Part shown: one piece after another, positions 56,075-64,000 of the stretch
Position numbering within the stretch: position 1 is the stretch's first letter
Layout of the letters: each line of letters starts with the position of its first letter
Origin: Salinivirgaceae bacterium
Lineage (GTDB): Bacteria; Bacteroidota; Bacteroidia; Bacteroidales; SZUA-534
Assembly: GCA_017527435.1 (NCBI GenBank)
Contig: JAFXQB010000025.1
Location: 1-64,000, forward strand
Reading direction: 5' to 3'
Length of the DNA stretch: 64,000 nt
Notes under the pieces: generated by a model
Databases searched by the model: none
Seen by the model: only the letters and a program-made list of their open reading frames with translations
What the model was told of the DNA's origin: nothing
Translations under genes and position numbers: made by a program

Positions 56075-57106
56075 TTACTCCAAAAACTCTTTCAGCCGTT
56101 CTTCCGCCAACAAATTCAGTTGTTTTGCGTACGCAAGGCACTGCTTCCCTATGGCATCACGGTCATTCAGCACTTCCTCTATCTTTTTGTAGATATGCCA
56201 CGAATCATCAAATCCATCAACCACAAGTTTCTGCTTCAAATCATCGTCGTAATCGAAAAACGAACTTGTGTAAGCCGATAAGCAGGGAACTCCCTGCGAT
56301 ATGCTTTCCGCCAAAACTTGTCCCCAACTTTCGCTAAACGTTACGTGCAGATTTATTGTCATTTGCGATAGCAGACTGACAAATTCGCGATGATTCATTA
56401 GCGGATAATATTTTATTCTATTCTGCGGCAAATAGGCAAGTTCTGTTGTTTCAAAAACATGCAGCGTGGATTTTTCAGCCATCAAAGCGGCCATTGCTTG
56501 ATTATGAATGTTTTTTCTGAACGAAGTGTTGACCAAACAGCCAATGTTGACATCATTTGTCATTGGAATTATATCAGTTGCAATACTCTTGTTTGGCAAT
56601 ATTATTTCACAGGCTCTGATTCCGAACATTTTCGAAAGGCTATGCGCCAAACCTTTCTTTACGCACCCGGCAATCTGTATTTTCTTCGATTTTAATAACT
56701 TGAGCATTTCGGCAAAAGCAGCAGTCTGCTTTTCGTTTCCTGAAAGTTCTGACAAGAATCCGTGATAAAGAATCTTGGTTGTAACTGCAGGTTTTAAGGC
56801 ATTTATCAGTTTTGCAAAATATGGCAGAAAACCGCTAAAAACAACCTGTTTAAAGTTCAAATCATTTATAATTTGTGCAATTGCCGCCAATTGTTCATCG
56901 GTCAGTGTCTGATTTGAATAATCTTGCGGGATTTGAAATGTGCAATCAGGAAACAATGACAAGGTCGCTACCTGCACTCCTAACCACGAATAACCAGTTG
57001 GCGTAGGGCAAATGGCAAGTATGTCGCTTGTCTTGCGAATATCGGCAATGTTTTGCAAACATTTATCAACAGACTTCTCGCTGCTATTTAGAAATGGTAT
57101 TTTCAT
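56075..57106 (-). CDS. glycosyltransferase (GT4-like)
   Basis: 343 residues. The C-terminal half reads like a GT-B sugar-nucleotide domain (NIGCLVNTSFRKNIHNQAMAAL, NLHVTFSESWGQVLAESISQGVPCLSAYTSSFFDY), with E-x7-E in ESWGQVLAE. The N-terminal half is shorter than usual, so a remote subfamily is likely. It overlaps the upstream GT2 gene by 23 bp and is 14 bp before the LtaS-like gene, all in one unit. Confidence 0.75.
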   Translation of the reverse strand: MKIPFLNSSEKSVDKCLQNIADIRKTSDILAICPTPTGYSWLGVQVATLSLFPDCTFQIPQDYSNQTLTDEQLAAIAQIINDLNFKQVVFSGFLPYFAKLINALKPAVTTKILYHGFLSELSGNEKQTAAFAEMLKLLKSKKIQIAGCVKKGLAHSLSKMFGIRACEIILPNKSIATDIIPMTNDVNIGCLVNTSFRKNIHNQAMAALMAEKSTLHVFETTELAYLPQNRIKYYPLMNHREFVSLLSQMTINLHVTFSESWGQVLAESISQGVPCLSAYTSSFFDYDDDLKQKLVVDGFDDSWHIYKKIEEVLNDRDAIGKQCLAYAKQLNLLAEERLKEFLE

Positions 57107-58004
57107 ATTCTATTCCATAAAATGCTAATTCTTTAGCAAGCATCCTTTCAAGAGAATGTCCTGCTTTCTTTTCTAATCTCAATTCCAATCTTAATTCTTT
57201 GCGAATTAGCTGTTTGTATATTTGAACAATAAAGCTGCCACGAGTTTTCTCAATACATAACAGTTTAGATGCCTCCATCTGTGCGAACCTTTCTATTGGC
57301 ACATTTGCGCCACCTCCGCCTAAATGGATTATCGACGGCTCTGCCATATATACGATTTTCATTCCCGATTTGCGTATGCGGTGACAAAGTTCCACATCTT
57401 CCCAATACATAAAGAAATCTTCATCCCAATATAGATTTCGTGAAACAATGTCCTGCCGACGCATCATTACTGCTGTACCGCAAATCCAGCGTGTCAAATG
57501 GTTATGATTGTGTTTCGCAACAATGCGGGATTTGTCAAATTCGTTTCGTCGACTAAATCCCAATTTAATCGCCAACGGATTGCGCCACCATAGTTTCCGA
57601 AAAAAGCAGTCGCCATTATGGTAACTCAACTGTAGCGACTTGTCGCTGTTGAGTAATCGGCAGCCAACTGCACCTATTTTCGGCTCTACTGCAAGACGTG
57701 TTGCCATCTTTTCAAATACGGGTTCTATCAAAATGGTATCGGCATTTAGGAAAAGAATAAAATCGCCTTTCGCAATCCTCGTTCCAGCATTGTTGGCTCG
57801 GCCAAACCCGCTGTTGTAGCCCATCTGAATCCATTTCAAATTTGGGCAAATGGCACGAAGTTGCTGCTCGGTATCGTCCTGCGAATCGTTGTCAACCACA
57901 ATTATCTCATAGTCAACCGTCTTTTCGTATTGCAGAATCGACTTGACGCATTGCAGAATCAGTGGCGGATTCTTGTAGTTTACTATGATTACTGACACTT
58001 GCAT
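57084..58004 (-). CDS. family 2 glycosyltransferase (rhamnosyltransferase-like)
   Basis: 306 residues. GT-A fold: [22 protein letters not shown] at the start, [17 protein letters not shown], and [14 protein letters not shown] with the D-x-D-type ADT motif (about residue 92). [22 protein letters not shown] is the acceptor-site ED pair typical of rhamnosyl/galactofuranosyl transferases. It overlaps both neighbouring genes (23 bp downstream, 16 bp upstream), a sign of a tightly packed operon. Confidence 0.92.
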   Translation of the reverse strand: MQVSVIIVNYKNPPLILQCVKSILQYEKTVDYEIIVVDNDSQDDTEQQLRAICPNLKWIQMGYNSGFGRANNAGTRIAKGDFILFLNADTILIEPVFEKMATRLAVEPKIGAVGCRLLNSDKSLQLSYHNGDCFFRKLWWRNPLAIKLGFSRRNEFDKSRIVAKHNHNHLTRWICGTAVMMRRQDIVSRNLYWDEDFFMYWEDVELCHRIRKSGMKIVYMAEPSIIHLGGGGANVPIERFAQMEASKLLCIEKTRGSFIVQIYKQLIRKELRLELRLEKKAGHSLERMLAKELAFYGIEYENTISK

Positions 58005-58660
58005 TCGGAAATGAATTTATCTGTATCGTAAAAATATTGCTCCACCATTTTTAATTTGTCATCCGAGAAATTCCACCATTGAATTTTTTGCAATTCGTTT
58101 ACCTGGGAATCGGGGAACCTGTATCTTATGATTTTTGCAGGAACTCCGCCCACAATCGCATAATCGGGAACATCCTGCGCAACCACGGCGCCTGCGCCAA
58201 TCACTGCACCATTGCCTATTTTTACGCCATTTAGAATCACCACATTGGCTCCAATAAACACATCGTTACCTATCTCAACCAAAGAGCGTTCTTCATATTT
58301 TGTTTTACTGCATAACGTTGTGCCATTGCTCTTGTTTTCTGCCGAATAGAACATTGGTGCGGTGGAAATGCCGTTAGTCGGGTGCATACCTGTGCCGCAA
58401 ATAAGATTGGGACCAATTGAGCAGAATTTGCCAATTTTTGTCCCGAAAATATTGGCATTCTGCCCGATATAGGTGTAGTTGCCAATTGCAACATTGCGCA
58501 GTTGAGTTGGATAGTTTATCTTGATAAACTCTCCCCCAAGTTGCAGATTCTCCTTTACAGGCATAATTGCCCGAATGCTATCTTCGCACTCGTCGAGCAG
58601 GCGCAAATTCGGAACAAGCCGATATGCTATTTTGTTGACAATCTTTCTAATCAATTTCAT
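57989..58660 (-). CDS. left-handed beta-helix acetyltransferase (CatB/xenobiotic type)
   Basis: 223 residues. Hexapeptide repeats run through the middle ([33 protein letters not shown] and [56 protein letters not shown]), as in O-acetyltransferases acting on sugars. The histidine GTGMHPTNG is the likely catalytic residue. It overlaps the next upstream gene by 4 bp (ATGA) and the GT2 gene by 16 bp. Confidence 0.92.
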   Translation of the reverse strand: MKLIRKIVNKIAYRLVPNLRLLDECEDSIRAIMPVKENLQLGGEFIKINYPTQLRNVAIGNYTYIGQNANIFGTKIGKFCSIGPNLICGTGMHPTNGISTAPMFYSAENKSNGTTLCSKTKYEERSLVEIGNDVFIGANVVILNGVKIGNGAVIGAGAVVAQDVPDYAIVGGVPAKIIRYRFPDSQVNELQKIQWWNFSDDKLKMVEQYFYDTDKFISECKCQ

Positions 58661-59496
58661 TTTCCATTTCCTTTCATCTTTTTATACGCATCAACCATCA
58701 CTTTAGGCAAGTCTTTTTCATCAACAGGCACAGTTCCTTCCCAAAATTCTGGGTTGGTTGGGTGGAAATTCCGAGTTTCGGGTGTCCAGCCTAACCAAAC
58801 ATCGTTGTACCAATCGCCGATTATTGGCTCCGTCTCGCGGTGTGCCTCGATTTTCAGTCGCATTTTTTCGTCGTCGGCACGTACGTAGCCTGGGTGCTCG
58901 TAAAACAAATGCGGGCAATCGACATTTTTTGCATTCACGTTGCGCTCGTTTCGGTATTCTACCCATTCGCGTAGCGGAAACAACACCAAATGCACAGGAT
59001 ATTTATTTGGATAAACCTTGTAATAAATTGTTTTGAAGTAGGTGTTATAGTTAATTCGTATGGCGCAATCAAATGTTTTTATTTTCTTCGACATTGCCAA
59101 CAAGTCTTCAATCTGTTTTTTTCTATATATCTCATCCCCATCTATATAAAGACAGTGTGTGGCTTCGGGAATGTTTTGTTTTATGTAGTCGAGCCCCGCT
59201 TGAACGTGTGCAAGTTGCGCGTTCCACGAGCCTTTCAGGACAATTACCTTGTCGGGATATTTTGCTTTAATCTTTTCCAACACAGGTTCCAGGTCGTCAC
59301 CTTTAATCTTTGGATTTTGCGCATCGTCGCCCCACGCCACATCCGACACCACAAACAAAATCTTATACATATATTGGGCAATGGAATCGACTGAAGCCTC
59401 AAGCCACTCATCACCAAAGAACAGTTTGTATTGCGCTACAAACTTGCGGGGTTTGAAGAAAAAGCGTAGGGTGGATAGTTTAGTGGTTAGTGACAT
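58657..59496 (-). CDS. putative glycosyltransferase (GT-A-like)
   Basis: 279 residues from the ATG at 59496 ([19 protein letters not shown]). The 30 further upstream codons of the open frame overlap the previous gene and are rejected. It contains [18 protein letters not shown], where the DGDE motif could bind the metal and nucleotide sugar, and [14 protein letters not shown] matches GT-A enzymes that describe domain DxD. The remainder, with [17 protein letters not shown], is unusual. It resembles glycosyltransferases in surface polysaccharide loci, but no firm family was named. It overlaps the acetyltransferase start by 4 bp. Confidence 0.6.
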   Translation of the reverse strand: MSLTTKLSTLRFFFKPRKFVAQYKLFFGDEWLEASVDSIAQYMYKILFVVSDVAWGDDAQNPKIKGDDLEPVLEKIKAKYPDKVIVLKGSWNAQLAHVQAGLDYIKQNIPEATHCLYIDGDEIYRKKQIEDLLAMSKKIKTFDCAIRINYNTYFKTIYYKVYPNKYPVHLVLFPLREWVEYRNERNVNAKNVDCPHLFYEHPGYVRADDEKMRLKIEAHRETEPIIGDWYNDVWLGWTPETRNFHPTNPEFWEGTVPVDEKDLPKVMVDAYKKMKGNGK

Positions 59497-59504
59497 AATT
59501 ATGG

Positions 59505-60395
59505 CTATTTGAAATATTTTGGATAATCTTTTTTTAGCATTTCGACAAAGAAAGACTTTATACGTTTCAGCCCAACAAAATGGCATATCGATGGTAACAA
59601 ATATAAAGCCACTAACTTATTCGATAGTATTAAATTATGATAAAAGAAAAACAAAATAGGGGTGTAATTATATTTGTCACCAATAGCCTTTAAATATTTG
59701 CAAACTCCTAACGCAATCTTTGTTCGCACATAATAGTTCTGCCAATAATTATTTCTAGTTAGAGAGTTTTCGCTTTCAAAGACACAATATATTTGGTCCT
59801 CCAAGATTTTTATTTGGTTAGCAACGATTGATGTTTTTAGAGAAAACATTACATCGTTAGCGTATTTCACTTCTTGAAATCGGATCTTGTTTTGCGTTAT
59901 TATTTGTCGTTTGACAAATTTACCACATACACTTGCATATTTATATTTTATTGGCTCATAATTTTTTTTACGAATTGCTTCATCAAAGAAAACATCAAAA
60001 TAATTATCTACATCATTCCCTATATGATCAACTCTTTTTGTTCTGAATACTAGCATATCGTACCCAGAATGCGCGTATTTATTCATTGTTTTTGAAATAT
60101 TTTTCAAAAACCAATCATCTGCATCCGCGAATAGCACCCACTTCCCTTTTGCATGTTCCAATCCCACATTACGTGCATAGCCTGCACCCTTCCCTTTCTT
60201 GGTGAAATATATTTCCACATAAGGATCATTTATGCCGGGAAAGTTTTTAAAATCCACGATTTCAGAGTCGCTATTATCATCGACAACAATTATTTGCACA
60301 TCATCGCGCCGTGGAATGGAATCCAAGCATCGCTGAAGTAAATCGGGGATGTTTTTATGGGGAATAATAATTGAATATAGTATGTTATCTACCAT
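59505..60395 (-). CDS. family 2 glycosyltransferase
   Basis: 296 residues. LYSIIIPHKNIPDLLQRCLDSIP, IIVVDDNSDSEIVDF and WVLFADADDWFLKN (DADD, the D-x-D motif, about residue 92) define the GT-A fold of GT2. The C-terminal part after about residue 200 is aromatic-rich and may contain membrane-associated helices. It is the first gene of a block of overlapping or closely spaced genes running down to 54273 and lies 81 bp after ATPase C. Confidence 0.9.
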   Translation of the reverse strand: MVDNILYSIIIPHKNIPDLLQRCLDSIPRRDDVQIIVVDDNSDSEIVDFKNFPGINDPYVEIYFTKKGKGAGYARNVGLEHAKGKWVLFADADDWFLKNISKTMNKYAHSGYDMLVFRTKRVDHIGNDVDNYFDVFFDEAIRKKNYEPIKYKYASVCGKFVKRQIITQNKIRFQEVKYANDVMFSLKTSIVANQIKILEDQIYCVFESENSLTRNNYWQNYYVRTKIALGVCKYLKAIGDKYNYTPILFFFYHNLILSNKLVALYLLPSICHFVGLKRIKSFFVEMLKKDYPKYFK

Positions 60396-60476
60396 AGGTC
60401 CATATTTTTTAAAACTGTCTTCTTTGGCGCGTTCAATGGCTTTTGCTATTCGTTAACAAATAAGTAACCAAAATAT

Positions 60477-61745
60477 TTAAGGTTTCAAACAGCCGATTGG
60501 CACAACGTAAACACCATCTTTGCGGCGGTAGGCATACTGTCCACCCGTGACAATCATCAGGAAACTTGGTTCTCCGACTTTTTCGGCATCCACTTTTTTT
60601 TGCAAGGTAAGCAAATGCTTGGCACCTTCTTCTATCTCCTTATTTCCTAATTTCACTTCCACTGCTGCCCAACGGTTATCGTGCAAACGAATGATAACAT
60701 CGGCTTTCAACTCGCTTTTGTCGCGGTAATGGAACACTTCGCCATCCACATATTGCGAATAGATGCGCAAATCACGCGTCACAAGCGATTCGAACAGAAA
60801 ACCGAAGTATTTGAAATCGTCAATAATACTGTCGGCATCGGCACGCATTACGGCAACGGCTATCGAAGGATCGACAAACTGCCGCTTGTCGGATGTGCGA
60901 ATGGCGGTTTTTGAACGAAGTGAAGGTTTCCACGCAGGAACATCTTCTATCAAAAATATCCGCCGCAAAGCATTCAGATAGTCGTACATTGTTGTGTCAG
61001 AAAAAGTTACGTCATTTGCCCGCACATCTTCCAGAATGGTTGTCTGTGCCGCCATTGTCGATATATTTCGGGCATACGAACGGAGCAACTGACGGACACG
61101 GTGTGGATTCCGTTCCACACCATCGGAATTTGACATTTCGGTATTTACCACAGCATCAACATAATTGCGTGCAATCTGTGCCGAATAACTTCGCTTTGCC
61201 ACAACCTCGGGCCAACCGCCGCGAGCGATTATTTTGGCAATATCGGCAATAGTCAGTTCGCTTTCACCCGAAATTTCATCTGGGCGGTTGAATAGTTCGG
61301 ACAGCGAAACGCTTCCCGACGATTCGCGTGATTCCCAAAGCGACATAGGTCGCAGTTTCAAGCGGGCAATTCTGCCTGTGCCCGTATGACGGGGCTTTAC
61401 ATCATCATTAGGTGTTGAAGAACCTGTAAGAATATATTGTCTCCATTCGCCCGTTTGGTCAACATCGAAACGGACGGCATCCCATAAAACAGGTGCTTCC
61501 TGCCATTCGTCAATCAAACGTGGTTTTTCACCTTTAAGCAACTGACTTGGCATAGAATCAGCCAATTGCCTATAACCCAAACCTTTGTCAGGGTCTTGCA
61601 TATACAACACACTGTTTGCCATATGTTTACCAACCCACGTTTTCCCACACCATTTGGGGCCTTCAATCAACAAAGCACCAGCCGATGACAGCAATTGTTC
61701 TGCAATTTTGTCACAACACCGTGGATAGTAATCTTTGATTTCCAT
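60477..61745 (-). CDS. AAA ATPase with DUF4143/PD-(D/E)XK-like C-terminus (ATPase C)
   Basis: 422 residues from the ATG at 61745 (a GTG precedes it). Walker A GPKWCGKT (29-36), Walker B-like RLIDEWQEAPVLWD, and LTGSSTPNDD with HTGTGRIARL. The middle has a helical YARNISTMAAQTTILEDV. The C-terminus has LKADVIIRLHDNRWAAVEVKLGNK, the D...E-V-K of a PD-(D/E)XK fold. It shares the last 19 residues and much of the core with ATPase B, so the two are close paralogues. Its upstream side carries 23-bp tandem repeats, and next to it lies the RAYT transposase gene. Both interrupt the glycan locus. Confidence 0.87.
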   Translation of the reverse strand: MEIKDYYPRCCDKIAEQLLSSAGALLIEGPKWCGKTWVGKHMANSVLYMQDPDKGLGYRQLADSMPSQLLKGEKPRLIDEWQEAPVLWDAVRFDVDQTGEWRQYILTGSSTPNDDVKPRHTGTGRIARLKLRPMSLWESRESSGSVSLSELFNRPDEISGESELTIADIAKIIARGGWPEVVAKRSYSAQIARNYVDAVVNTEMSNSDGVERNPHRVRQLLRSYARNISTMAAQTTILEDVRANDVTFSDTTMYDYLNALRRIFLIEDVPAWKPSLRSKTAIRTSDKRQFVDPSIAVAVMRADADSIIDDFKYFGFLFESLVTRDLRIYSQYVDGEVFHYRDKSELKADVIIRLHDNRWAAVEVKLGNKEIEEGAKHLLTLQKKVDAEKVGEPSFLMIVTGGQYAYRRKDGVYVVPIGCLKP

Positions 61746-61800
61746 CACATTTTTTATTTATGCAAATAAATACAGAAAATCAATATTTTCCAAATACTTT

Positions 61801-61884
61801 TTGGAGAGTTGGCGGTCTTTTGTTTGGAGAGTTGGCGGCTTTTTGTTTGGAGAGTTGGCTGGTTTTCATTGGAAAGTTTGGCCG
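61801..61884. repeat. 23-bp tandem repeat, 3.7 copies, upstream of ATPase C
   Basis: ttggagagttggcgg is the core, with copies at 61801-61823, 61824-61846, 61847-61869 and a partial one from 61870. Sequence differs from the ATPase B array but the period is the same 23 bp and the position, about 55 bp upstream of the start, is the same. Confidence 0.9.
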
Positions 61885-61895
61885 TAAATTTGAAC

Positions 61896-62954
61896 CTAAA
61901 TTCCGGCAATCGCTTCCGCCATCTCATTCATTTGTTTGCATTGCTGGCGGGTTATTTTGCGGTAGCCGCCGTGGTGCGGCCACGGGGCAAGTAGCAACAA
62001 GCGGCCTTCGGCGCAGGAATCAAAATCCTGCCCCACAGGTTTGTATAAGTCATCAAAACCATTTTCAACAAGGCGGATAATGGGCAAACGGCGTTCTGTG
62101 GCGGTTTGCTCAATCTTTTTCTCGGTTTTTGAAATGAATGCACCTACTAGAACTGCGCCGTTTTCCGCCGCCAAAATGCATTTTTCGGCATAGGCTTTTT
62201 GCTCCGCTTCCGTCCATTTGCTACGGCAGTGCACAGCCATTAGCGTTTTTTGCAATAGGACAATGTTGCCCACGGCGTCAAAAGTCATTCCCGCAACTGA
62301 AATGCCGCGGCGAATGGCGAACAGCTCTTTGTGCAGTCTTTTCACCAGCAGGCGGCGCGGGTTGTCTTTCACGTATGCCATCATATTCCGCAACTGGTGT
62401 CGGTGATAGAGAATGCTATCGTTGAAGCCTTTTGAAAAGAGCGGATGGTAGGGTGGTTTTTCTTGTTGCGAACTGAAGTTCGCTTCACTCGACAGACGGC
62501 TATTGCCATCGTGTTGTCCGTCGGGACAAGCGACCTTCAGGTCGCTACAAGCACCGCAACCAACGGCCTTCAGGTCGCCTATTACTTGAACTTTGCCATC
62601 CGCCAACAGCGCCGAATAAGCCTTTCCGCAAGCCTGTTTCCACGCAGCCACAATGTTGCCTAAAGGCATTTTCTCGGGCAGCCGCTCCAAAACATGAAGA
62701 ATAAGATGCACATGGTCGGGCATTATGATATTGAAAAGCACCTTCACTTGCGGATGGCGTTTCTCAATTGCGAAAATCTCCCGCTTAACAGCCTTGCCAA
62801 CTTCTGTGAGCTCCACCTTGGGCTTCTCCACTGTACCGCTTACCGTACTCAAAACGGGCTGCCTGTCCACCACAGTCACAGTTATCAGGTAGATGTGCGG
62901 TGAACGGTAGTCGTGGGTGAAGCTGCGGTTGAGTTTAAGGTTAGAAGGCAACAT
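61896..62954 (-). CDS. REP-associated tyrosine transposase (RAYT, IS200-like Y1)
   Basis: 352 residues. The HUH motif is in FNIIMPDHVHLILHV (about residues 76-90), and the catalytic tyrosine candidates are in HRHQLRNMMAYVKDNPRRLL. The enzyme family nicks single-stranded palindromic REP DNA. Odd features: residues about 125-163 (GDLKAVGCGACSDLKVACPD...) are encoded by DNA with four short palindromes (62468-62579), and the C-terminal coding region is also palindrome-rich (61969-62031), so REP-like hairpins are read in frame. The long C-terminal extension (about residues 250-352) is not typical of the minimal family. Confidence 0.85.
   Translation of the reverse strand: MLPSNLKLNRSFTHDYRSPHIYLITVTVVDRQPVLSTVSGTVEKPKVELTEVGKAVKREIFAIEKRHPQVKVLFNIIMPDHVHLILHVLERLPEKMPLGNIVAAWKQACGKAYSALLADGKVQVIGDLKAVGCGACSDLKVACPDGQHDGNSRLSSEANFSSQQEKPPYHPLFSKGFNDSILYHRHQLRNMMAYVKDNPRRLLVKRLHKELFAIRRGISVAGMTFDAVGNIVLLQKTLMAVHCRSKWTEAEQKAYAEKCILAAENGAVLVGAFISKTEKKIEQTATERRLPIIRLVENGFDDLYKPVGQDFDSCAEGRLLLLAPWPHHGGYRKITRQQCKQMNEMAEAIAGI
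62468..62579. repeat. palindromic BIME-like cluster inside the RAYT gene
   Basis: Four inverted repeats: gcgaact-ga-agttcgc (62468-62483), ttgtcc-gtcg-ggacaa (62514-62529), gcgacct-tc-aggtcgc (62530-62545) and an imperfect ggccttcaggtcgcc (62565-62579). Two related hairpins lie near the 3' end: ccgtgg/ccacgg (61969-61985) and gcagga/tcctgc (62013-62031). Confidence 0.8.
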
Positions 62955-62962
62955 TTTATCTG

Positions 62963-63721
62963 TTATAGTGTTTTTAGAAAACGCAAGTCTTCAGAACATA
63001 TTATGAGGTGTTCTTTATTGGACTTGTATGTAGCACTTAAATATTTAACTCCACTAGCAGATAAAGTATTCTCTATTTCTTTAATGGTTTCCTGTTCGCC
63101 TTGTCGATTGTAATCGTCCATTATAATACAAAATGAGCTTGCCAAACAATCTGGTATTATATTTAAAATCTGTGAGCGGGAATAGTGCTCTGAACCAAAT
63201 GGGGCATCAATCATTATCATATCGAACTTTTGTCCTTTTAATTCATCGCAATTATTCTTATATGACAATGTTTTAATTCCATGGTATTCTACTTCTTCCA
63301 ATTCGGTTTTATAAATATTCACGTTGTAATCGCCTGTTTTTCCTTTGTTAAAGAACTCTATCCATTCAGAATCGTGCTCATACGTTAAGGCGTTGGCGTC
63401 TTTATAATAATTGGCATATTGGTGGATTAGTTTCGATGATTGTCCTAATCCAAATTCTAATATGTTTTTGGGGTGAATATCATTTAGTACACGATACAAA
63501 GTATATAGGCATCCATAATCGACGGCCCAACCGCCAGGTGAAAAACTTTTATGCTGCAACCATGGGCATTCGCGTATGGTATCATTAAATTTCATTGCCA
63601 TATAAATGTCATTCTGAATGCCTTGCATTTTGTCTAACTGAAATTGCTGCTGGTCTTGGCGGAATAACAATCTGTTAATTCCCATCCATTTCCATAGATG
63701 TTCAATTAAAAAATTCTTCAT
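62963..63721 (-). CDS. putative SAM-dependent methyltransferase
   Basis: 252 residues. NILEFGLGQSSKLIHQYA (about residue 94) is a motif I-like SAM-binding loop, ALTYEHDSEWIEFF carries the acidic residue of motif II, and KFDMIMIDAPFGSEHYSR and CIIMDDYNR follow. It has no recognisable zinc or PLP motif. Its place between the Wzt-like gene and the RAYT gene, in a polysaccharide locus, suggests a sugar-modifying or chain-terminating methyltransferase, but the target is not shown. It starts 3 bp after the Wzt-like stop. Confidence 0.65.
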   Translation of the reverse strand: MKNFLIEHLWKWMGINRLLFRQDQQQFQLDKMQGIQNDIYMAMKFNDTIRECPWLQHKSFSPGGWAVDYGCLYTLYRVLNDIHPKNILEFGLGQSSKLIHQYANYYKDANALTYEHDSEWIEFFNKGKTGDYNVNIYKTELEEVEYHGIKTLSYKNNCDELKGQKFDMIMIDAPFGSEHYSRSQILNIIPDCLASSFCIIMDDYNRQGEQETIKEIENTLSASGVKYLSATYKSNKEHLIICSEDLRFLKTL

Positions 63722-63724
63722 TTG

Positions 63725-64000
63725 TTATATTGTAAAGTCTGTAATAAAGTTCCCTTGTTGCGCGGGTATTGTACGCCCCTTTTCGTAAAAATCGTTGAAT
63801 ATAACATTGATTTTGGCAACGTTTCTTATCCAATCCGCTATGTCTCCGTTTTCTTGAGAAAATAAATTGATATTGTACGAACCTTCATTTAAAAGTAATT
63901 TTGGAATACGGAATTCCACCATATAATTCTTGGTGTCGATTTTATCGGTATACATATAAGTGCTTAACCATGTTACCCTATTGCCTAACATATCGTTAAT
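63725..64000 (-). CDS. C-terminal part of a Wzt-like polysaccharide ABC-transporter ATPase
   Basis: The frame is open to the right edge, so only the last 92 or so codons are seen. The sequence (MVEFRIPKLLLNEGSYNINLFSQENGDIADWIRNVAKINVIFNDFY) has the F-IP-L-L--G-Y-I/N-L pattern and immunoglobulin-like beta-sandwich of the Wzt C-terminal carbohydrate-binding domain, which recognises the modified end of the polysaccharide in ABC-dependent export. The ATP-binding domain would lie outside the window. Confidence is limited by the short piece. Confidence 0.6.
   Translation of the reverse strand: MNDMLGNRVTWLSTYMYTDKIDTKNYMVEFRIPKLLLNEGSYNINLFSQENGDIADWIRNVAKINVIFNDFYEKGRTIPAQQGNFITDFTI

Overview
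The window comes from a Bacteroidota chromosome, most likely an uncultured Bacteroidales. The evidence is a type III glutamine synthetase, a PorP/SprF protein next to a giant SprB-like protein with a type B type IX secretion (T9SS) sorting domain, a RemB-like protein, a TPR-PD40-OmpA protein, DUF4296, DUF5723 and DUF2400 proteins, and several promoters of the Bacteroidota form TTG-N18..20-TAnnTTTG. Most genes are chromosomal housekeeping or envelope genes. No tRNA, rRNA, CRISPR array or complete insertion sequence was recognised apart from one RAYT-type transposase gene.

Layout. 1-3.5 kb: a minus-strand GLUG-repeat surface protein that runs off the left edge, preceded by two tiny hydrophobic ORFs. 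3.5-4.3 kb: a repeat-rich gene-free stretch. 4.3-7.9 kb: a polytopic membrane protein, a small secreted protein and a secreted histidine phosphatase. 8.5-17.2 kb: ammonium assimilation (glnN, gltB, gltD), with leader structures in front of glnN and gltB. 17.3-27.3 kb: mixed genes, namely a beta-propeller protein, parDE, dapF, a TPR-SpoIIE phosphatase, manC, trmN6, a DUF2400 protein, rplY and pth. 27.3-46.2 kb: outer-membrane and T9SS genes. One is a minus-strand operon (PD40-OmpA protein, lipoprotein, DUF5723 protein). Divergent from it are remB-like, a 3290-residue SprB-like protein, porP/sprF and a DUF4296 lipoprotein.

46.2-64 kb: a minus-strand polysaccharide locus. It holds a Wzt-type C-terminal domain, a methyltransferase, seven glycosyltransferases or similar proteins, two acyl/acetyltransferases and an LtaS-like membrane phosphotransferase. 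A tightly packed six-gene block (60395 down to 54273) suggests one transcription unit. Three AAA ATPases with a DUF4143-like, PD-(D/E)XK-looking C-terminus interrupt this locus, along with a RAYT transposase. Each ATPase gene has its own short repeat array just upstream: two arrays of 23-bp tandem repeats and one set of motifs 32 bp apart. One ATPase is flanked by a decayed copy of the start of the neighbouring glycosyltransferase gene, so it looks inserted. This repeat-plus-ATPase arrangement is the best candidate for an undescribed system here.

All family names come from reading the translated sequence and were not checked by database search. Weak calls are marked in each entry.
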